This document shows positions 1 to 11,960 of a stretch of 64,000 nucleotides of DNA, in pieces. The DNA comes from Gautieria morchelliformis (taxonomy: Eukaryota; Basidiomycota; Agaricomycetes; Gomphales; Gomphaceae), in assembly GCA_015179125.1 (NCBI GenBank), contig WHVA01000133.1, forward strand, positions 1 through 64,000, in the 5' to 3' direction. Every line of letters begins with the position of its first letter. Within the stretch, counting starts at the first letter, position 1. Below the pieces are notes generated by a model. It was not told where the DNA came from. It did no database searches and was given only the letters and a program-made list of their open reading frames with translations. The position numbers were made by a program, and so were the translations under genes.

Positions 1-420
1 GTTACTGACGAGCCATCATGCCGGATAGGGATGTCGATCGTGATTTGATGGTGTGCCTGTTGGCAAATGATGCGAGCAGTGAATGGTCGTTCGGCGAAAT
101 GCGAGGAAGGGCGAACAGAGGTGACATAGAAGAGGAGAGGTCAAGGTGGAGGGCGAAGCCGAGCGAACACTGGGGAGGAGTAGCAAAAGGGGAAATGGGG
201 ATAACAAGATGCAGGAAATACACAGGTCATGACAATCCAATTACCAGAACACCATCGGAAGAGGGTCGAGCAGAGGAGGTGGTAGACCCAGCCATGACTG
301 CCAAGTCAGTCCAAAGACGTCGATCATGCGTTTTGACGGCGTGGCTATGGTAATTGGCGCGAACAGCGAGAATCAGTTGCCGAACACGACAATGGCGATC
401 GGAACAAACACGGAAATGGG

Positions 421-1036
421 GTGAGAAATGGCAGGACAGAACACCTGAGTATGAGAAATAAACGCGTCATGACACCCAGCCTGTTCTCAAGAAGCGGAAC
501 AGGACAACGGCTGCCGCCCCCACCCCCAGCACAAACTGGACACCCACCTGAAGCTAAACAGCCTCAGGCATCAGGGTCATTCCCGCGACCTGCCCCACCG
601 GTGAAGGTGTCAGGCCGACCTAACGATCGGCCCAGCAGCAGCCAAAGCAACACCACGTGCTTCATGCGGCCAACTTGGCCACAAGAGGGCGGAATACCCC
701 CCGCTTAAGTCCAGTATCAGGACAGCGACCGTGAGGCACGAAGAGGAGACCGAAGATCCGGAGACGGATCTCAGTCAAAATTCTCTCCATCAAATTGATG
801 AAGAAGGGGAGGGTGATCCCCAACCCAACGACACTCCGGACAACGGAGATGCACCCACTGAAGAGTGGGACCCCGAGCCGTCCCACTACTATGAATGGGA
901 TGAGGAGGTGGAAGACACCACCTACAGGTCCAGCACGATCAGATTCACGCCGGAGGACGAAACCGCCACGAAAGTCCTGGCGGCACGCACATCGGTCATG
1001 CCAGACAAGGCGGCCGAGCCGGTGTATCACCACTGA
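421..1036 (+). pseudogene. gag C-terminal remnant with degenerate zinc knuckle
   Basis: From 421 to about 663 the frame encodes a Pro/Gln/Ser-rich linker typical of the stretch before a Gag zinc knuckle. At about 656-698 a CX2CX4HX4C-like motif can be seen only if one base is added near 664. Its first Cys lies in one frame, the second Cys and the His (CGQLGHKRAEY) in the next, and the last Cys is replaced by Tyr. The downstream frame encodes an acidic linker and stops at a TGA (1034-1036). The same frame resumes in the protease ORF. Upstream (1-420) I see no convincing capsid-like protein in any frame. Confidence 0.6.
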
Positions 1037-1057
1037 AGCAAACACAGGACGTGGCCA

Positions 1058-1534
1058 ATGCGCCCACGCAGTGAGAACCGTACCCTATCGGGGTACTGGG
1101 AAATAAACGGCGTAAAAGCCCACTGCCTGCTAGATAGCGGCAGCGAAGGGGTACTGCTATCCCCCAAATTCACACGAGCTACAGGGATGAAGACATTCTC
1201 CCTGGAGCAGCCAATCGCGCTGCAGCTAGCCTGCATAGGCAGCCGTTCCACGATCAACTATGGAATGAACACGACCATCAAATTTGGTCGTGAGACATAC
1301 GATGAATATTTCGACGTAGCGAACGTCGAATATTACAACGCTATCATAGGGACACTGTTCCTAAGGAGATTCGGCATAACCCTGGACTTCTCGAGCCCAG
1401 GGACGATCCACAAGGGGAACGAAGTGATCCCCATGGGCAAGGTCTCGTTCAACGACGATGGATTGACGAATGAGGACAAGGAGCCACGGGTGAGCAAGAT
1501 CACCCGGGCACCGAAGCCTAGCCTGGCTCACTGA
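1058..1534 (+). pseudogene. Retroviral-type aspartic protease part of pol
   Basis: The frame contains the active-site signature LLDSGSEG (around 1129-1152), followed by the hydrophobic beta strands and the later IIGTLFLRRFGI motif (near 1351-1386) expected of a gypsy protease. It processes Gag-Pol in this element class. It lies in the same frame as the gag tail upstream and the RT downstream, and is separated from them only by TGA codons at 1034 and 1532. The continuous ancestral frame is therefore easy to infer. Each stop is one C-to-T step from CGA. Confidence 0.8.
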
Positions 1535-1612
1535 AGCCAGGAGGACGAGTCGCGGGACGACTCGTCCTCAAACTCACCCTACAACCGTAGGGAGAGGCGC
1601 TCTCACCTAACG

Positions 1613-3400
1613 GTGAAAGCGATGGGGAAGAGGAAAGTGGTTCCACGTGCCACGGGACCTAATAGACGCCCACAGCGCCTAATGGCTTCTAAGCCAACCA
1701 CCACCATCATCCTCACGGATGATGACCTTCCTCGCCTCCGTGAGGAATGGATGGAACGAATCACTGACTTAGTCAGTGGAATTCCATTAGAACTCCCGCC
1801 ACTACGGGAGATCAACCATGAGATCAACCTCATCGATCCCAACAAACACATGCGGTATCGACTACCAAAATGCCCGGAACACTTCCGAGAGGAACTGTCG
1901 GCTAAGATAGAACAATACACCACTGCAAAGTGGTGGATTCTGGCAGTCGCGCAGCGGGCCGTGCCCATGCTGTGTGTGCCGAAGAAGAACGGTACATTGC
2001 GAACCGTCTTCGATCTGCGCCAGCAGAACGAAAACACGGTGAAGGACGTCATGCCCTTCCCAGATCAGGATATCATCCGCAGTGACATGGCTCGCTGTCA
2101 GTATCGAACAAAACTCGATATGTCAGAAGCATACGAGCAGATCCGGATCCATCCGGATCATGTAGCAAAGACTGCCTTTGCCACGATCCTTGGCACCTTC
2201 AGGAGCCAGGTGATACAGATGGGGGACTGTAATGCCCCATCAACATTCCAACGACTGATGACAGCCATTTTCCGCGACTGCATAGGTCGATTCGTCCATG
2301 TATACATGGACGACATCTTCATATTCTCGCTCTCAATACAAGAGCATGAAGAGCACCTCTACATTGTCTTTGACAGACTGAGGAAGAATCACCTCTTTCT
2401 GAGCAAGAAAAAGGTGGACCTCTATTCCATCCGAATGGAGTGTCTCGGCGATATCATCGATGGCCGAGGGGTACATGCCGGCGAGGACAAGATGCAACGC
2501 ATCCGTGAGTGGCGTAGGCCACGGACATTCAACGACATCCAGCGTTTCCTCGGGCTGGTACAGTATCTGGCACACTACATGCCAGATGTTAGCGCATATA
2601 CCACCCCACTATTGGGCTGTGCGCATAATAACCGTCCATTAGAATGGACTCCACTACTAGACAAATGCTGGCAAAGCATTAAGGTGTTGGCCTATAAGGC
2701 CCCGATCCTGCGCCCAGTAGACGCAAGGTGCCCAGAGCCGATCTGGGTGATCACCGACAGGTCAAAAGCCAGCGTCAGCGTCGGTGCGGTCTACGGCCAA
2801 GGTCCTGACTGGAAAACCTGTCGACCTGCCGGCTTCTTGTCAAAGAAGTTCAGCATTGCTCAGCAACACTACCGGACTCATGAGCACGAGACGATCGCGA
2901 TGCTCGAGGCTCTCATGAAATGGGAGGACAAACTGCGGGGGGCGAAGGTTCACCCTCATCACAGACCACAAAGGACTCGAGTACTTCGAGACCCAGAAGA
3001 GCCTATCTGACCGCCAGGTCAGATGGTGGGAGTTTCTCCCCCGGTTCAATTTCAACACCATTCATGTTGACGGTGTAGAGAACAAGGTAGCGGACTGCCT
3101 GTCGTGCTACTACGAGAACGACACGAGTGATGACAATCACCCGGACCACGTCTTCGTGAGCGCAGATGCATGTTTAGACTCGGACAGTGAGTTATTGCTC
3201 ACCGACCGGTATATCGAGCTGCGAACAGCAGCGACAAGACACTCTAAATGCCTCGCTGAGAAGACAGAGGCGAGAGTAACGGAATCCGCCGCATTAAACG
3301 AGGGCTCACCAGAGCCTGCAAACATCGCCATGTCACGCGACGACGATGTCAGAGTCATTGCCGCAGGAAATGACGGCGCACCCCTGTCCAAGGTCCTATG
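1613..3400 (+). pseudogene. Reverse transcriptase and RNase H domains of chromovirus pol
   Basis: RT blocks are clear: VPKKNGTLRTVFDLR, then KLDMSEAYEQIRIHPD, then the catalytic YMDD box (VHVYMDDIFIFS) at about 2297-2332. RNase H follows, with ITDRSKASVSVG near 2751. The usual TDAS is TDRS here. Near 2948 one extra base shifts the frame: the reading frame in use ends at 3010, while the expected RNase H end and the tether to integrase continue in another frame through about 3400. That second frame runs into an in-frame TGA (3399-3401) and re-opens at once into integrase. The enzyme copies element RNA into DNA. This copy is inactive. Confidence 0.88.
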
Positions 3401-3422
3401 AGATGCATACCACAGGGACGCC

Positions 3423-4868
3423 ATGTTCACAAAGATCATGGCGCACCCGGACGCGCACCCGAGATTCGGGATCCGGGACGGGCTGATCTGGACTAAGAAC
3501 CAGCTCAAAAGAGACGTCATTGCCGTCCCCGGCTCTGTTCTTCAAGGGGGAAGGAAGCTGATCGAAATCATCATCGATCGGGCACATCAGATAGTCGGCC
3601 ACTACGGCCATCTGAAGACTTCGAACTACGTTCGAAGATCATATTGGTGGCCGGGCATGAGCCCAGACATAGAAGTGTTCTGCACATCATGCGCGAGGTG
3701 TCAGATGACGAAAACCGGACCACAATGGCCCAAAGGCCTACTACACAGCCTACCCATTCCGGATAGGCTGTGGCAGTCGATTGGCATCGACTTCATGGGG
3801 CCCCTGCCCAAATCCAACGACTGTGACTACCTGATGGTAGTCATTGACCGAATAACATCGCTTGTACACCTCGTACCAACCACGACGAGCGTGTCAGCCA
3901 AGGTAGTAGCCTGGCTGTTTCTAACGGAGGGAGTTCGACTCCACGGAGTTCCTGACTCCATCGTCTCGGACAGAGACTCGAAGTTCACATCAATCTTCTG
4001 GCGTGAACTACAGCGACTCATAGGGACTAAGCTCCTCATGTCAACTGCCTTCCATCCCCAAACGGATGGAGCCACCGAGTGGGCAAACCGCTCGATCGGC
4101 CAGAGATTACGTGCGGTCGTCAGAGATGATCAGAAGGATTGGGCATTGAAATGCCCAATGTTTGAGGTCGCCCTCAACAGCAATGTCAGCGCGACCACAG
4201 GGTTCACACCCTTCGAGCTGAACCACGGCTATATGCCGCGGATAGACCTCCCCATAGCCGTGGACACCCCGTTCAAGGGCGTAGCCCGGTTCGCACATCA
4301 GGCAAAATGGAGCCTGATGGCGGCACACGATGCAATCATAGAGCATCGAGTGAAGCAAATGTTTCATGCAAACAAGAAACGTATGGCGAGCGACAGGTAC
4401 GCGGCCAACGACCGCGTCTACCTGTCGACACAAAACCTAACTCTCCCGAAAGGAAGAGCCAGAAAACTAGTCCCGCGGTACATCGGACCGTACCGCGTCG
4501 TCAAGGCTCACAATGACGCCTCGACGGTGACCCTTGATCTTCCTGACAAGCTGAAAAGCCGTCGCATTTCGCCGGTCTTCCATTCAAGCCTCGTATGGCG
4601 ATACGAGGCTAACAACGACGAATTGTTCCCTTGTCGTGAGGCCAAGTCATTTTATGACTTTGGAGTGAATGATGACAAGGAGTGGCTCGTCGATGAGATT
4701 ATCACACATCGATGGATAAACTCGACGGACCTGGAGTTCCAGGTCCGTTGGACCCTAGGCGACGTGACATGGGAACCCATGTCGTCCTGCAAGGACCTTG
4801 AAGCCCTAGATAGCTATCTAGAGCTTCGGGGGGTGAGCAAGCCACACGACCTCCCCAGATGCCGCTAG
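3423..4868 (+). pseudogene. Integrase with C-terminal chromodomain
   Basis: An HHCC zinc-binding module is visible (H..H in AHQIVGHYGH, C..C in CTSCARC). The DDE core follows: D in GIDFMGPL, D in IVSDRDSKF and E in TDGATEWANRS. A GPY/F-like segment (RYIGPYRVVKAH) comes next, and a chromodomain (EWLVDEIITHRW ... WTLGDVTWEPM) ends the protein. In chromoviruses the chromodomain guides integration to heterochromatin. The frame is open for 481 codons, but it depends on readthrough of the TGA at 3399 and on repair of the RNase H frameshift. I call it part of a dead pol. Confidence 0.88.
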
Positions 4869-6902
4869 ACGCGTCTGTCACGTGCAGACCACGTGATGTG
4901 CCGGCCATGGTGCGGTTAAATTTTCACATCGGATCTTTCCGAGGGTGCATCGCTTCTTGGAAGCTAACCACCATCATCCCCACGAAGATGATGCCCCCCA
5001 AAGATGGGATGGACGTTGATCCGTCAACATCCACAATGCGAGCAATGGCCCCAAGACAGGGGGCCGCAGATATTCTCCATGCTCCAGTAGACCAGGAGCA
5101 CTTGATGATCGTGGGATGGGAGGACGCCCTCACCATCGTCCACCCGGACGATTGCGCAACGTGCGCGGACTACACCGCGCGCTTAAGGGCCGCGACAGGC
5201 ACCCGCAAGGTCAAATTGCGGGACGAAGACATTGGCGATGCCGTCGATGCAGCCTGGGGATGGCTCCCAAGGGGCATCGCACGTCACGCGCGAGAAGAGC
5301 CCCTCCGGGACATCCACGACCTCAAAAAAGAGGTCAAGGAGTTGGAACGCACGGTCGAAGACCGCGACGACATGCTCAAAACCAAGCGCGCCAAGATCAA
5401 GGAACTGGAGCAGCAGCTGAGCGCAGCCCAGCTCCAGGTTACCCTGGCCCATGTTGCCTCAAAAAGGCCACGACATGACCCGGCCACGGACCCAGTGGCC
5501 AGGTCATCATCACTTCGCGCGATGGCACCTTTGCCGGCGCGCGCAACATCGGGGCTAGCATCCCGATTGTCGGCGCCAACCCTGACGATGACAACGACGG
5601 AAGGGCATAGCGTGCCTTCCGACTCTGCGTATGGCGTCCCAGAAGGATGGGAGTCAGACTCGTCTGTCTGGAAGACGTACGACCCGGAAACGGCACAGCG
5701 GCTGGCAGAGCAGCCAAAGAAAAAGCGCAAGAAATTGCGCGGCTCCCCCAACACCGTCAATGGGCTAGCCATTGCAAGGCAAAGCACGATTAGCGCTTAC
5801 CTAGCGGCATCATCGTCGCACACTGTCAACGACCCCGCCCTTCAACGGCAGATAGCACAGGTCGAGGCCCAGTACATCGGGCCTGGCATGGCCCTGCCTC
5901 CACCGGCGGGGACAGTCCACCCTCCCTACCTGGGGGAGGGGATGCTCATCCCACTCGGAGATCCACCGATCTCTGAGACGGGCCTCCTACCACGGCCGGT
6001 AGGGGAAGGCCCAACAGCGTTGTACTCAATGGTACAACGTCTGCCCGCTCGACGACCCACACTTCATCGAACTCCTAGTGTGGGCAAAAGAAACGCCACA
6101 GCTTGCGCGTACGCGCAAGATGATCGGCGTATTTAAACACATCGAGCGCGAACAACGCACTCGCAATCCCAAAAGGGATTGTCTCGTGATAGTGGGCGGT
6201 ACCCCGCACGATACCGTGGCTATCCTAAAGGGTTGGATACACAACCCTGAAGGAATCCCATCCGCCATCCGTGACAACGCGGATGGCACCTTCAACCTAG
6301 ACGACATGGACGTCTGGATGTGGTTGAAGGCCCTTGCGCCCCAGGTCAAAGGGGTCGCACAAGTGCTGACACCTCAGAGCACCACCCTGCGTCTCTCCAT
6401 CACGGGCCCATTCCCTGTGGAGGGCCGAGCCGGCCCCGACATCCCCCTCGCCGAGATCGCGAGATGGTTGGCCCGCTACGTGGGGGTCACTCGTGAGCGA
6501 GTGGCACGCATTGAACACTATGTTCAACGCAGCATCACCGGCACGGCATTCAGTGTTGCCGCCCACGAGGGCCAACAAAAGGTCCTCGAGACCAGTCATG
6601 TGAGGGCCGCGGTGCCGCGACCCCTCACTCACGCCCAGCTCAACCAAGAGCTGGCGCACTTCTGGCCCCCTCCTCAGACTGAGGACCCGGCCGTTGAGGC
6701 CATGCTCCGCGAGGATGCTGGCCTCATCACCCAAGTGGATACCGCGGCTAGTGGTGAGGCCGACCAGCCTCACCCAATCACCACCGATGATGCGGAGGTG
6801 CCCCCAGAGGAGTCACGCGCCCCACTGGCCCTGTACGACGACAACATCATCGTATTGGCCACTCTAGAGGACTCCATTATGGATGACCTCTATGAGTCGT
6901 AG
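4859..6902 (+). pseudogene. Extra ORF downstream of pol, coiled-coil protein of unknown function
   Basis: The first part (4859-6136, overlapping the end of pol by 10 bp) and the second part (6078-6902) lie in different frames. They look like one ancestral protein of about 640-680 residues broken by one shift near 6030-6077. A heptad-like charged coiled coil spans about residues 140-200 (DLKKEVKELERTVEDRDD...). A basic patch PKKKRKKLRG near residue 290 could be a nuclear localisation signal. The C-terminal part is rich in Pro and acidic residues. I see no membrane segment, zinc knuckle or enzyme motif. I do not recognise the family. Being next to pol with similar base composition, it is probably an accessory ORF of the retroelement, but it could be an unrelated insertion. 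Confidence 0.5.
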
Positions 6903-7539
6903 TTGACCCCTATAGTTGTCTATAGACCCACTGTATAGTTTATGCGTGGGAACCGGCCAATGGTTCCCATCGCATCTTACTCTTACCTGTCACTACGTAG
7001 CATTCAGAATACCACTCATTGGTCAAGTTCTGTAGTGCCCTTGTGATACAAGGTCCTAAGATCGACATCCTTTACAAGTATGCATGAGCCACCCCAAGTT
7101 TGGGCACCCATGCTGGAGAAATCGCTTGATTCAAGAGGGGCATCGTGGAATGTAATGGTGAATTCATCCATTCCTTTGAGTTCTTCACTATCATAATAAC
7201 CATCGCTCGTATCATTACTCTCCATCCTCTCCTGGAAACTGTGTCAGAGGTAGCACATGGATGTATTTTACTACACCCACCAACAATAACAAGCCAGTGT
7301 CTGATGGTGAGATGACTGAATGGGTCTGTTCTGCACTGGATCCCTGCAGTGGGAACTTTGGCCCTTATCCTTAAGTACTGCTTCATGGATAGAGCGGATG
7401 TTTGACATATACTTGTCCCAGTCATGTCTGAAGAGAGTGAGCTTGGGGACCAATGGAGCAACAAGCTCAAACTTGGTGCTTGCACCGGTAACGTTGTCAC
7501 CAGGGTTTGATTTTGAGCCAGGGTGATATGCCCCTTTGG
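6903..7539. other. Non-coding stretch with an unrecognised coding relic on the minus strand
   Basis: After the end of the chromovirus ORF the sequence becomes AT-richer. No 3' LTR ending in CA with a recognisable partner could be found. Between about 7016 and 7539 the minus strand has three overlapping open stretches in different frames, including LTLFRHDWDKYMSNI. This looks like a decayed coding sequence I cannot name. It is cut on its right side by the solo LTR at 7540. Confidence 0.35.
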
Positions 7540-9520
7540 TGTTAGGACCATGCTATTCTGACTTCCGACACTCAGTTCTGCATCCTGTCTGACATTCCGA
7601 TACTTCTGACAATCTCACCCCTTGTTGTCCTTTCCCCACTCGACTCTATTACTCAGACCCACCAGACTCAACTCACAGCACAGCAAGACCATATGTCCAA
7701 CCCCTCTGGAGTCCCATTGTTCCACCATGTTAAATATGCTTTCTGTCAGGGGAACCATCATCGCACTGTGTGCCTCATTGCAGCCAATGCATGGTCACAG
7801 ACAATGCATTGTCACAACCACCATTGCACTGTGTGTGCCCCAGTGTGATGTGCGATCAAAGCCTCCAAGCCCCTCTAGCCTTCAGCACCCTTCTGCCTTG
7901 TGTTCCAGTCAATCCCTTCCTGTTCGGGCCATCTCTCACACCATTCCTTTCTTATCTGTCCCTGTCCCCATTATCGCGGGTGCAATTGCTTATGTAATTC
8001 AGGCATTTGGTGATTGGGCTAGCATGCCCGCAGCTTATAGTCATAGCTAGCTAGCGAAGGGGTTCCTTAGAGTTTTCTCTTTGGATCCCCCTTCATCAGT
8101 TCGCCACTTGAGTGTAGAGCGTCTGCCTAGGTTGCCCTTATACTTTCTGTCCCCTTGTTCTTTTGCCCATTGTTCTTGACTCTACCCTGCACCTTCTTTG
8201 TTCCTGATTAGTTACTTACCCCATATATCTTATCTGACTTCCACTTTCCTTGGAACATGCTTAGTAGTACAACATCATGTTGCTTCACCTCTCTGTATAA
8301 AAACCCCCTCATGTATGCTCTCAATTCTGCAATCAGATAATCACCTTCAATACATGATTCCCTTTGCTCTATCTCCTGTTCTTAGCACAGCAAGTATTGC
8401 AAGACCTCTGCCTCTCCACCTTCCACCTCCCACCTTCTGGATTAGTTTCAGACCTTTGACTTACCTCTGTTGTGAATTCTATTAGATAAATCAGAATGAA
8501 TGAGGTTCTGATTGCTCAGGGAGTTTGGGCTGCCTTGTATGCAATGTATGCGCAGGCTGACTAAGCAGGTTCACTGGATCCCTGCTGACAAATCAGAGGA
8601 CCGATGAGAGGATGTTGTTAAAGAAGAGAACAAGAGCTCCAAAGTTCTTGCCTCTGGAGTGGTAGAGAGTAGATAGTAATAGTAAACTCTAGACAAGGAA
8701 ACAGAGAAAACCGCTGGAAACAAGTACATGCAGACTGTCTGGTGAGTGCAACCTATAATTGACCAGTTTTATTGTACAGTTTTGTGGTAGCCACTTATAC
8801 TAAAATGGTAGTAACTACTAGGATTCAAAATAGTAGGAAAATGGGTCGAGATAGTGAGTTTTGATATGGGAAATATGCTCCACAGGCTGCATTCAGCTGT
8901 GGAGCAGGAATAGGCTTGTGGATAGTGATCCTGCTGATCACTATCCAAGCGGGGACCTGGGAATGATGTACAAAGACCCTGTCTACATGAAACATAGCTC
9001 GTAGTCAGTGGGACTAGTCAGGGGAATTGAATAGAGAATAAATCTTCATGTGTCTTGTGCTGCATGCATGCAGCACACTTGGCAAGGCAATTGCCATCTC
9101 TGTACCTCTCTCCTCAGATAGCCACTTGGCACATCCATCAATGGGTCTATCTTCTGTGATTCCCATTGTGTCTGAGGTCTCCATATGGACTTCTAGGTCC
9201 TATAGTATTTTATCTTCTAGCCCAGCACCCAGGCGCCTGCTTTCTGAGGCAGGCACCAATGCCGGTGCGGTGCATCAGTTTTCTAGACCGATACCCCAGC
9301 TTGAGTCGAGTGTTATCCAGTTAGCAGAACCATTAGCTATGTCTTAAACCAATAGAACATAATGGAATTGATTATGCCATTTATTCTAACAACCTCAATA
9401 CTTTCCAACTTCTGACTTCCAATCTGAAATACTTAGGACGATAGTTATTGGGGGCACAACACATAAGTTGAAGCCACTGTCCTTTCTAGTTCTGACTTCC
9501 AGGATTTGTGATACATAACA
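7540..9520 (+). mobile_element. Solo LTR, family A, copy 1 (interrupted by a family B LTR)
   Basis: The element starts TGTTAGG and ends CATAACA. It is flanked by the perfect 5-bp target duplication TTTGG (7535-7539 and 9521-9525). Sequence around 8160-8470 and 9397-9520 matches the family A LTR at 18594-19309, including a TATA-like GTATAAAA box near 8297. Two extra stretches explain its 1981-bp length: the family B LTR at 8468-9391 and about 390 bp at roughly 7745-8140 that other copies lack. There is no internal coding region, so it is a solo LTR left by LTR-LTR recombination. Confidence 0.85.
8468..9391 (-). mobile_element. Solo LTR, family B, copy 1, nested in family A LTR
   Basis: The 924-bp element begins TGTTGTGAATTC and ends TTTATTCTAACA, with 5-bp target duplication ACCTC on both sides (8463-8467 and 9392-9396). 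It matches, as reverse complement, the insertion in the LINE at 25084-26020; shared blocks include CTGTGGAGCAGGAA and the stretch around GCTGACTAAG. Removing it rejoins the family A LTR cleanly. This shows that family B inserted after family A at this spot. Confidence 0.85.
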
Positions 9521-9525
9521 TTTGG

Positions 9526-9868
9526 CAGAGAGAGGATGGACCTGTACAAGCTATTCAAAGGAGTCATTTATATAGTTGAAGACAAGTGGATGACGCACAA
9601 GCTATGAATAAAATCACTACATTTCGAGTCATGTCGAGTACATGTGCAATTCAGGCCATGTCTTTTTGAGGAAAGACTTTGAGGAGCGCAATTCAAGAGT
9701 GGAAGAGGCTATGACACAATGAGGAAAGACAGAGGAGAGACCACAGAGACTATCAACACATATGCCACCTGTGATTCAAGGACAAAACCAGTATGCTTGT
9801 TGAACTCGCAATTGCATAACACACAGAGAAAGCTTGGAAAAAGATGTTGAATTTCCGACAGAATTCTC
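9526..9868. other. Gene-free spacer with fragments of an AT-rich interspersed repeat
   Basis: No coding signal is visible. Short phrases here (for example AAGCTATGAATAAAA and GAGGAAAGACTTTGAGGA) resemble the tandem units at about 27480-28080, so this is probably a decayed copy of the same interspersed repeat. Confidence 0.4.
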
Positions 9869-9873
9869 ACATC

Positions 9874-10571
9874 TGTTACATATCGGGAATCCCAGAGTTC
9901 AGATCTAAAAGGATAGTGGCTTCAACTTGTGTTGCACCCCCTATGAACTATCATTTTAAGTATTTTGGAATGGAGATCAGAAGTGGGAAGAGGTGGAGGT
10001 AGGAGGTAGAGAAGGGTTCAAGAATCGAGCTAAGTTGAAGGTCAGAGGTTGGAGGTCGGAAGTTGGAAGACAGAAGGTCAGAAGGTGGAGAGACAGAGAT
10101 CTTGCAAGCTCACTGTGCTAAGAACAGGAGACAGTGCAAAGGGAATCACATATCAAAGTCAATTATCCAATTGCAGAAACAGAGAGCATACATGAGTGGG
10201 TTTTATACAAAGAGCTGGAGCAACATGTAATGTTGAACTACTAAGCATGTTCTGATGAAAGTGGAAGTCAGATAAGACATATGGGGCTAGTAACTACTCT
10301 GGAACAAAGAACTACAAGGGGGGTGCAGGTAGAGTCAAGAACAATAGGCAAAATAACAAGGGGACGGAATGTCTATTTGACAAATGGAACAACGGGGCTC
10401 CTGAGGTTTCAAACATAGGGTCTTGCTGTGCTGCAAGTCAAGTCCAAAGAGCCCATGTAATAGAGTCGAATGGGTAAGAGATAGAACAAGGGGCTGAAAC
10501 ATCGGAGGTATCAGAATGTTGGGAAAGAACAGAACTGGGTATCAGGGAGTGGAATTGCCATGGTCATAACA
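9874..10571 (-). mobile_element. Solo LTR, family A, copy 2 (reverse orientation)
   Basis: The 698-bp element starts TGTTACATATCGGG and ends TGGTCATAACA. It has the perfect target duplication ACATC at 9869-9873 and 10572-10576. Read on the minus strand it aligns with the family A LTRs at 7540 and 18594, including the CACATAAGTTGAAGCC-like block near the 3' end and the TATA-like box before a conserved CTGCAATCAGATAATC-like block. It has no internal domain. Confidence 0.88.
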
Positions 10572-10576
10572 ACATC

Positions 10577-11326
10577 CCAGTGACCTTGATGAGCAATGGG
10601 ACGTAATATTCAGTCACCCAGTGAAGTAATGAGAGTGGCAAGCAGCACAATCGAAATTTGTTAGGGTGCAATCTGGCACTCAGCAGAAGGTACTGGAAGG
10701 GTAAGAAAGTAAGTAGAATACAGGAGACCATCCCTGAAGTAGTGAGACCCTGATTGCTGTGGTATGCAAATCATATGGACTAATTAGGCATCATTAAGTA
10801 GTTTTTATAATAACTCCCCAGTGCAATACAGAATATATTAATCTAGTTCTATCCAATTACCTGTACCTGCACAAGAACTCAATAAAATTTACCTGAATTC
10901 CACCTTCTGCATCAGCAGTCATGCCCAGTGAAACCTGTATCTGGGAAGGTTGCAGTGGTTCAGGTTGGTGAAAACCATGGACCCAGTCTGATCATGCTGG
11001 AGCGCAGAAATGTTACCATTTTTATTGGTTCACGTCGGTGTAGATCTGATGAATAGAATTTATTGTATCTTTTGTTATCAGTTCTGGAAGGATTGCACCA
11101 GTTACTTAGAACTAGTAGTCAAGTATTGGCCACTCAGTAATTTCCTTGCATAAGGCTTGGAAGAGTCCTATGGGTAGTGTTCTGCAAAGCCCAGCTTCTG
11201 CCACAGCTAAGCTAGAGATGAGCTGCCAAAAGCCAGGCCAAAGCCATCCTGAGGCCAGGAGCTAGGGCCCGGCCTTGGTTTTAGAGAGCCTGAGCCAGGT
11301 TTAAAACTCACATGCAAACCCAATAA
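10577..11326. other. Gene-free, repeat-derived spacer
   Basis: No ORF with coding character was found. A stretch of GGCCAAGCC/GGCCTGGCTC-like degenerate motifs at about 11210-11295 resembles the sub-terminal regions of the hAT element at 30045-31318 and may be a fragment of a related element. I could not place ends or a target duplication for it. Confidence 0.4.
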
Positions 11327-11960
11327 TTAAACTGCTTGTTTTAAGTCTTTTATAGGGAGCACTACACCAGGCCTGTACTGGATTAGCTGAATATTCCCAA
11401 AGCCATTCACCATTATGAAACAATTGTTGATGCTTATTATGAGCTCGCGAGTCTTGAAATGCAGTTGAGTCATGGGCACTCCCACAGTGGCTGATAACAT
11501 AATCAATAATACGAAGATTTGGTAGTGCAATTAGCTAGGGCATGATAAGCTAGGACATGATAAGCTGGCATAGGCAAATGGACAATAGGAAAGAAATACC
11601 TGGATGTTCAAGGAATAGTTTTATTTGCAATCAAAGTATCAGCAGCACCAGTGTGTCATCAACAAAACACCAACCATCATGCCATGCTACACAGGTTTGA
11701 TCCTCCACCTATTGCTTGGCTTCTTCCTTCTCCTCCTCACCCAGCCAATGGATAACCTCATCATGCAAATAGAGAAATGCTACCATAACACAGCAATTGC
11801 AGTTGATGATGGTAGCAGCTGCAATTCCAGCCCACTGTGCGACAGATTCCACTGACACACTGTTTCCAAAATGTCCAAAACAGAACAGAGTGATCACCAG
11901 CTGGATGCAAACAGGTAACTTAGTGTGAGGACGGAGGATGAAAAGACAGGGTGTACATTA
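11327..11960 (-). pseudogene. Harbinger/PIF-like (DDE_4) transposase relic, C-terminal part
   Basis: Read on the minus strand, two broken frames resemble Harbinger transposases of basidiomycetes: FGHFGNSVSVESVAQWAG (11709-11897) and then LRIIDY...GSAHDSTAF followed by NGEWLW (about 11400-11520). The last block carries the expected D and H of the DDE fold. Several stops and shifts lie between them. The gene continues upstream at 19383-19790; the two halves were separated when the Tc1/mariner element at 11961-19382 inserted at a TA inside the coding region. Confidence 0.7.

Larger units (their letters stand above)
1..6902 (+). mobile_element. Decayed Ty3/gypsy chromovirus with an extra downstream ORF (5' end outside window)
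   Basis: The region carries, in order, a gag tail with a zinc-knuckle remnant, aspartic protease, reverse transcriptase, RNase H, integrase and a C-terminal chromodomain. That order and the chromodomain define a chromovirus. The 5' LTR and most of gag lie beyond the window start. I could not recognise a 3' LTR after 6902. The frame is broken by three in-frame TGA codons (1034, 1532, 3399) and by single-base shifts near 664 and 2948, so the copy is dead. A further ORF of unknown function follows pol directly (4859-6902). Confidence 0.9.

Noticed and set aside
11210..11295. Another hAT element
   Set aside because: Only a short run of GGCCAAGCC-like motifs was found, without TAGTGATGG ends or an 8-bp duplication.
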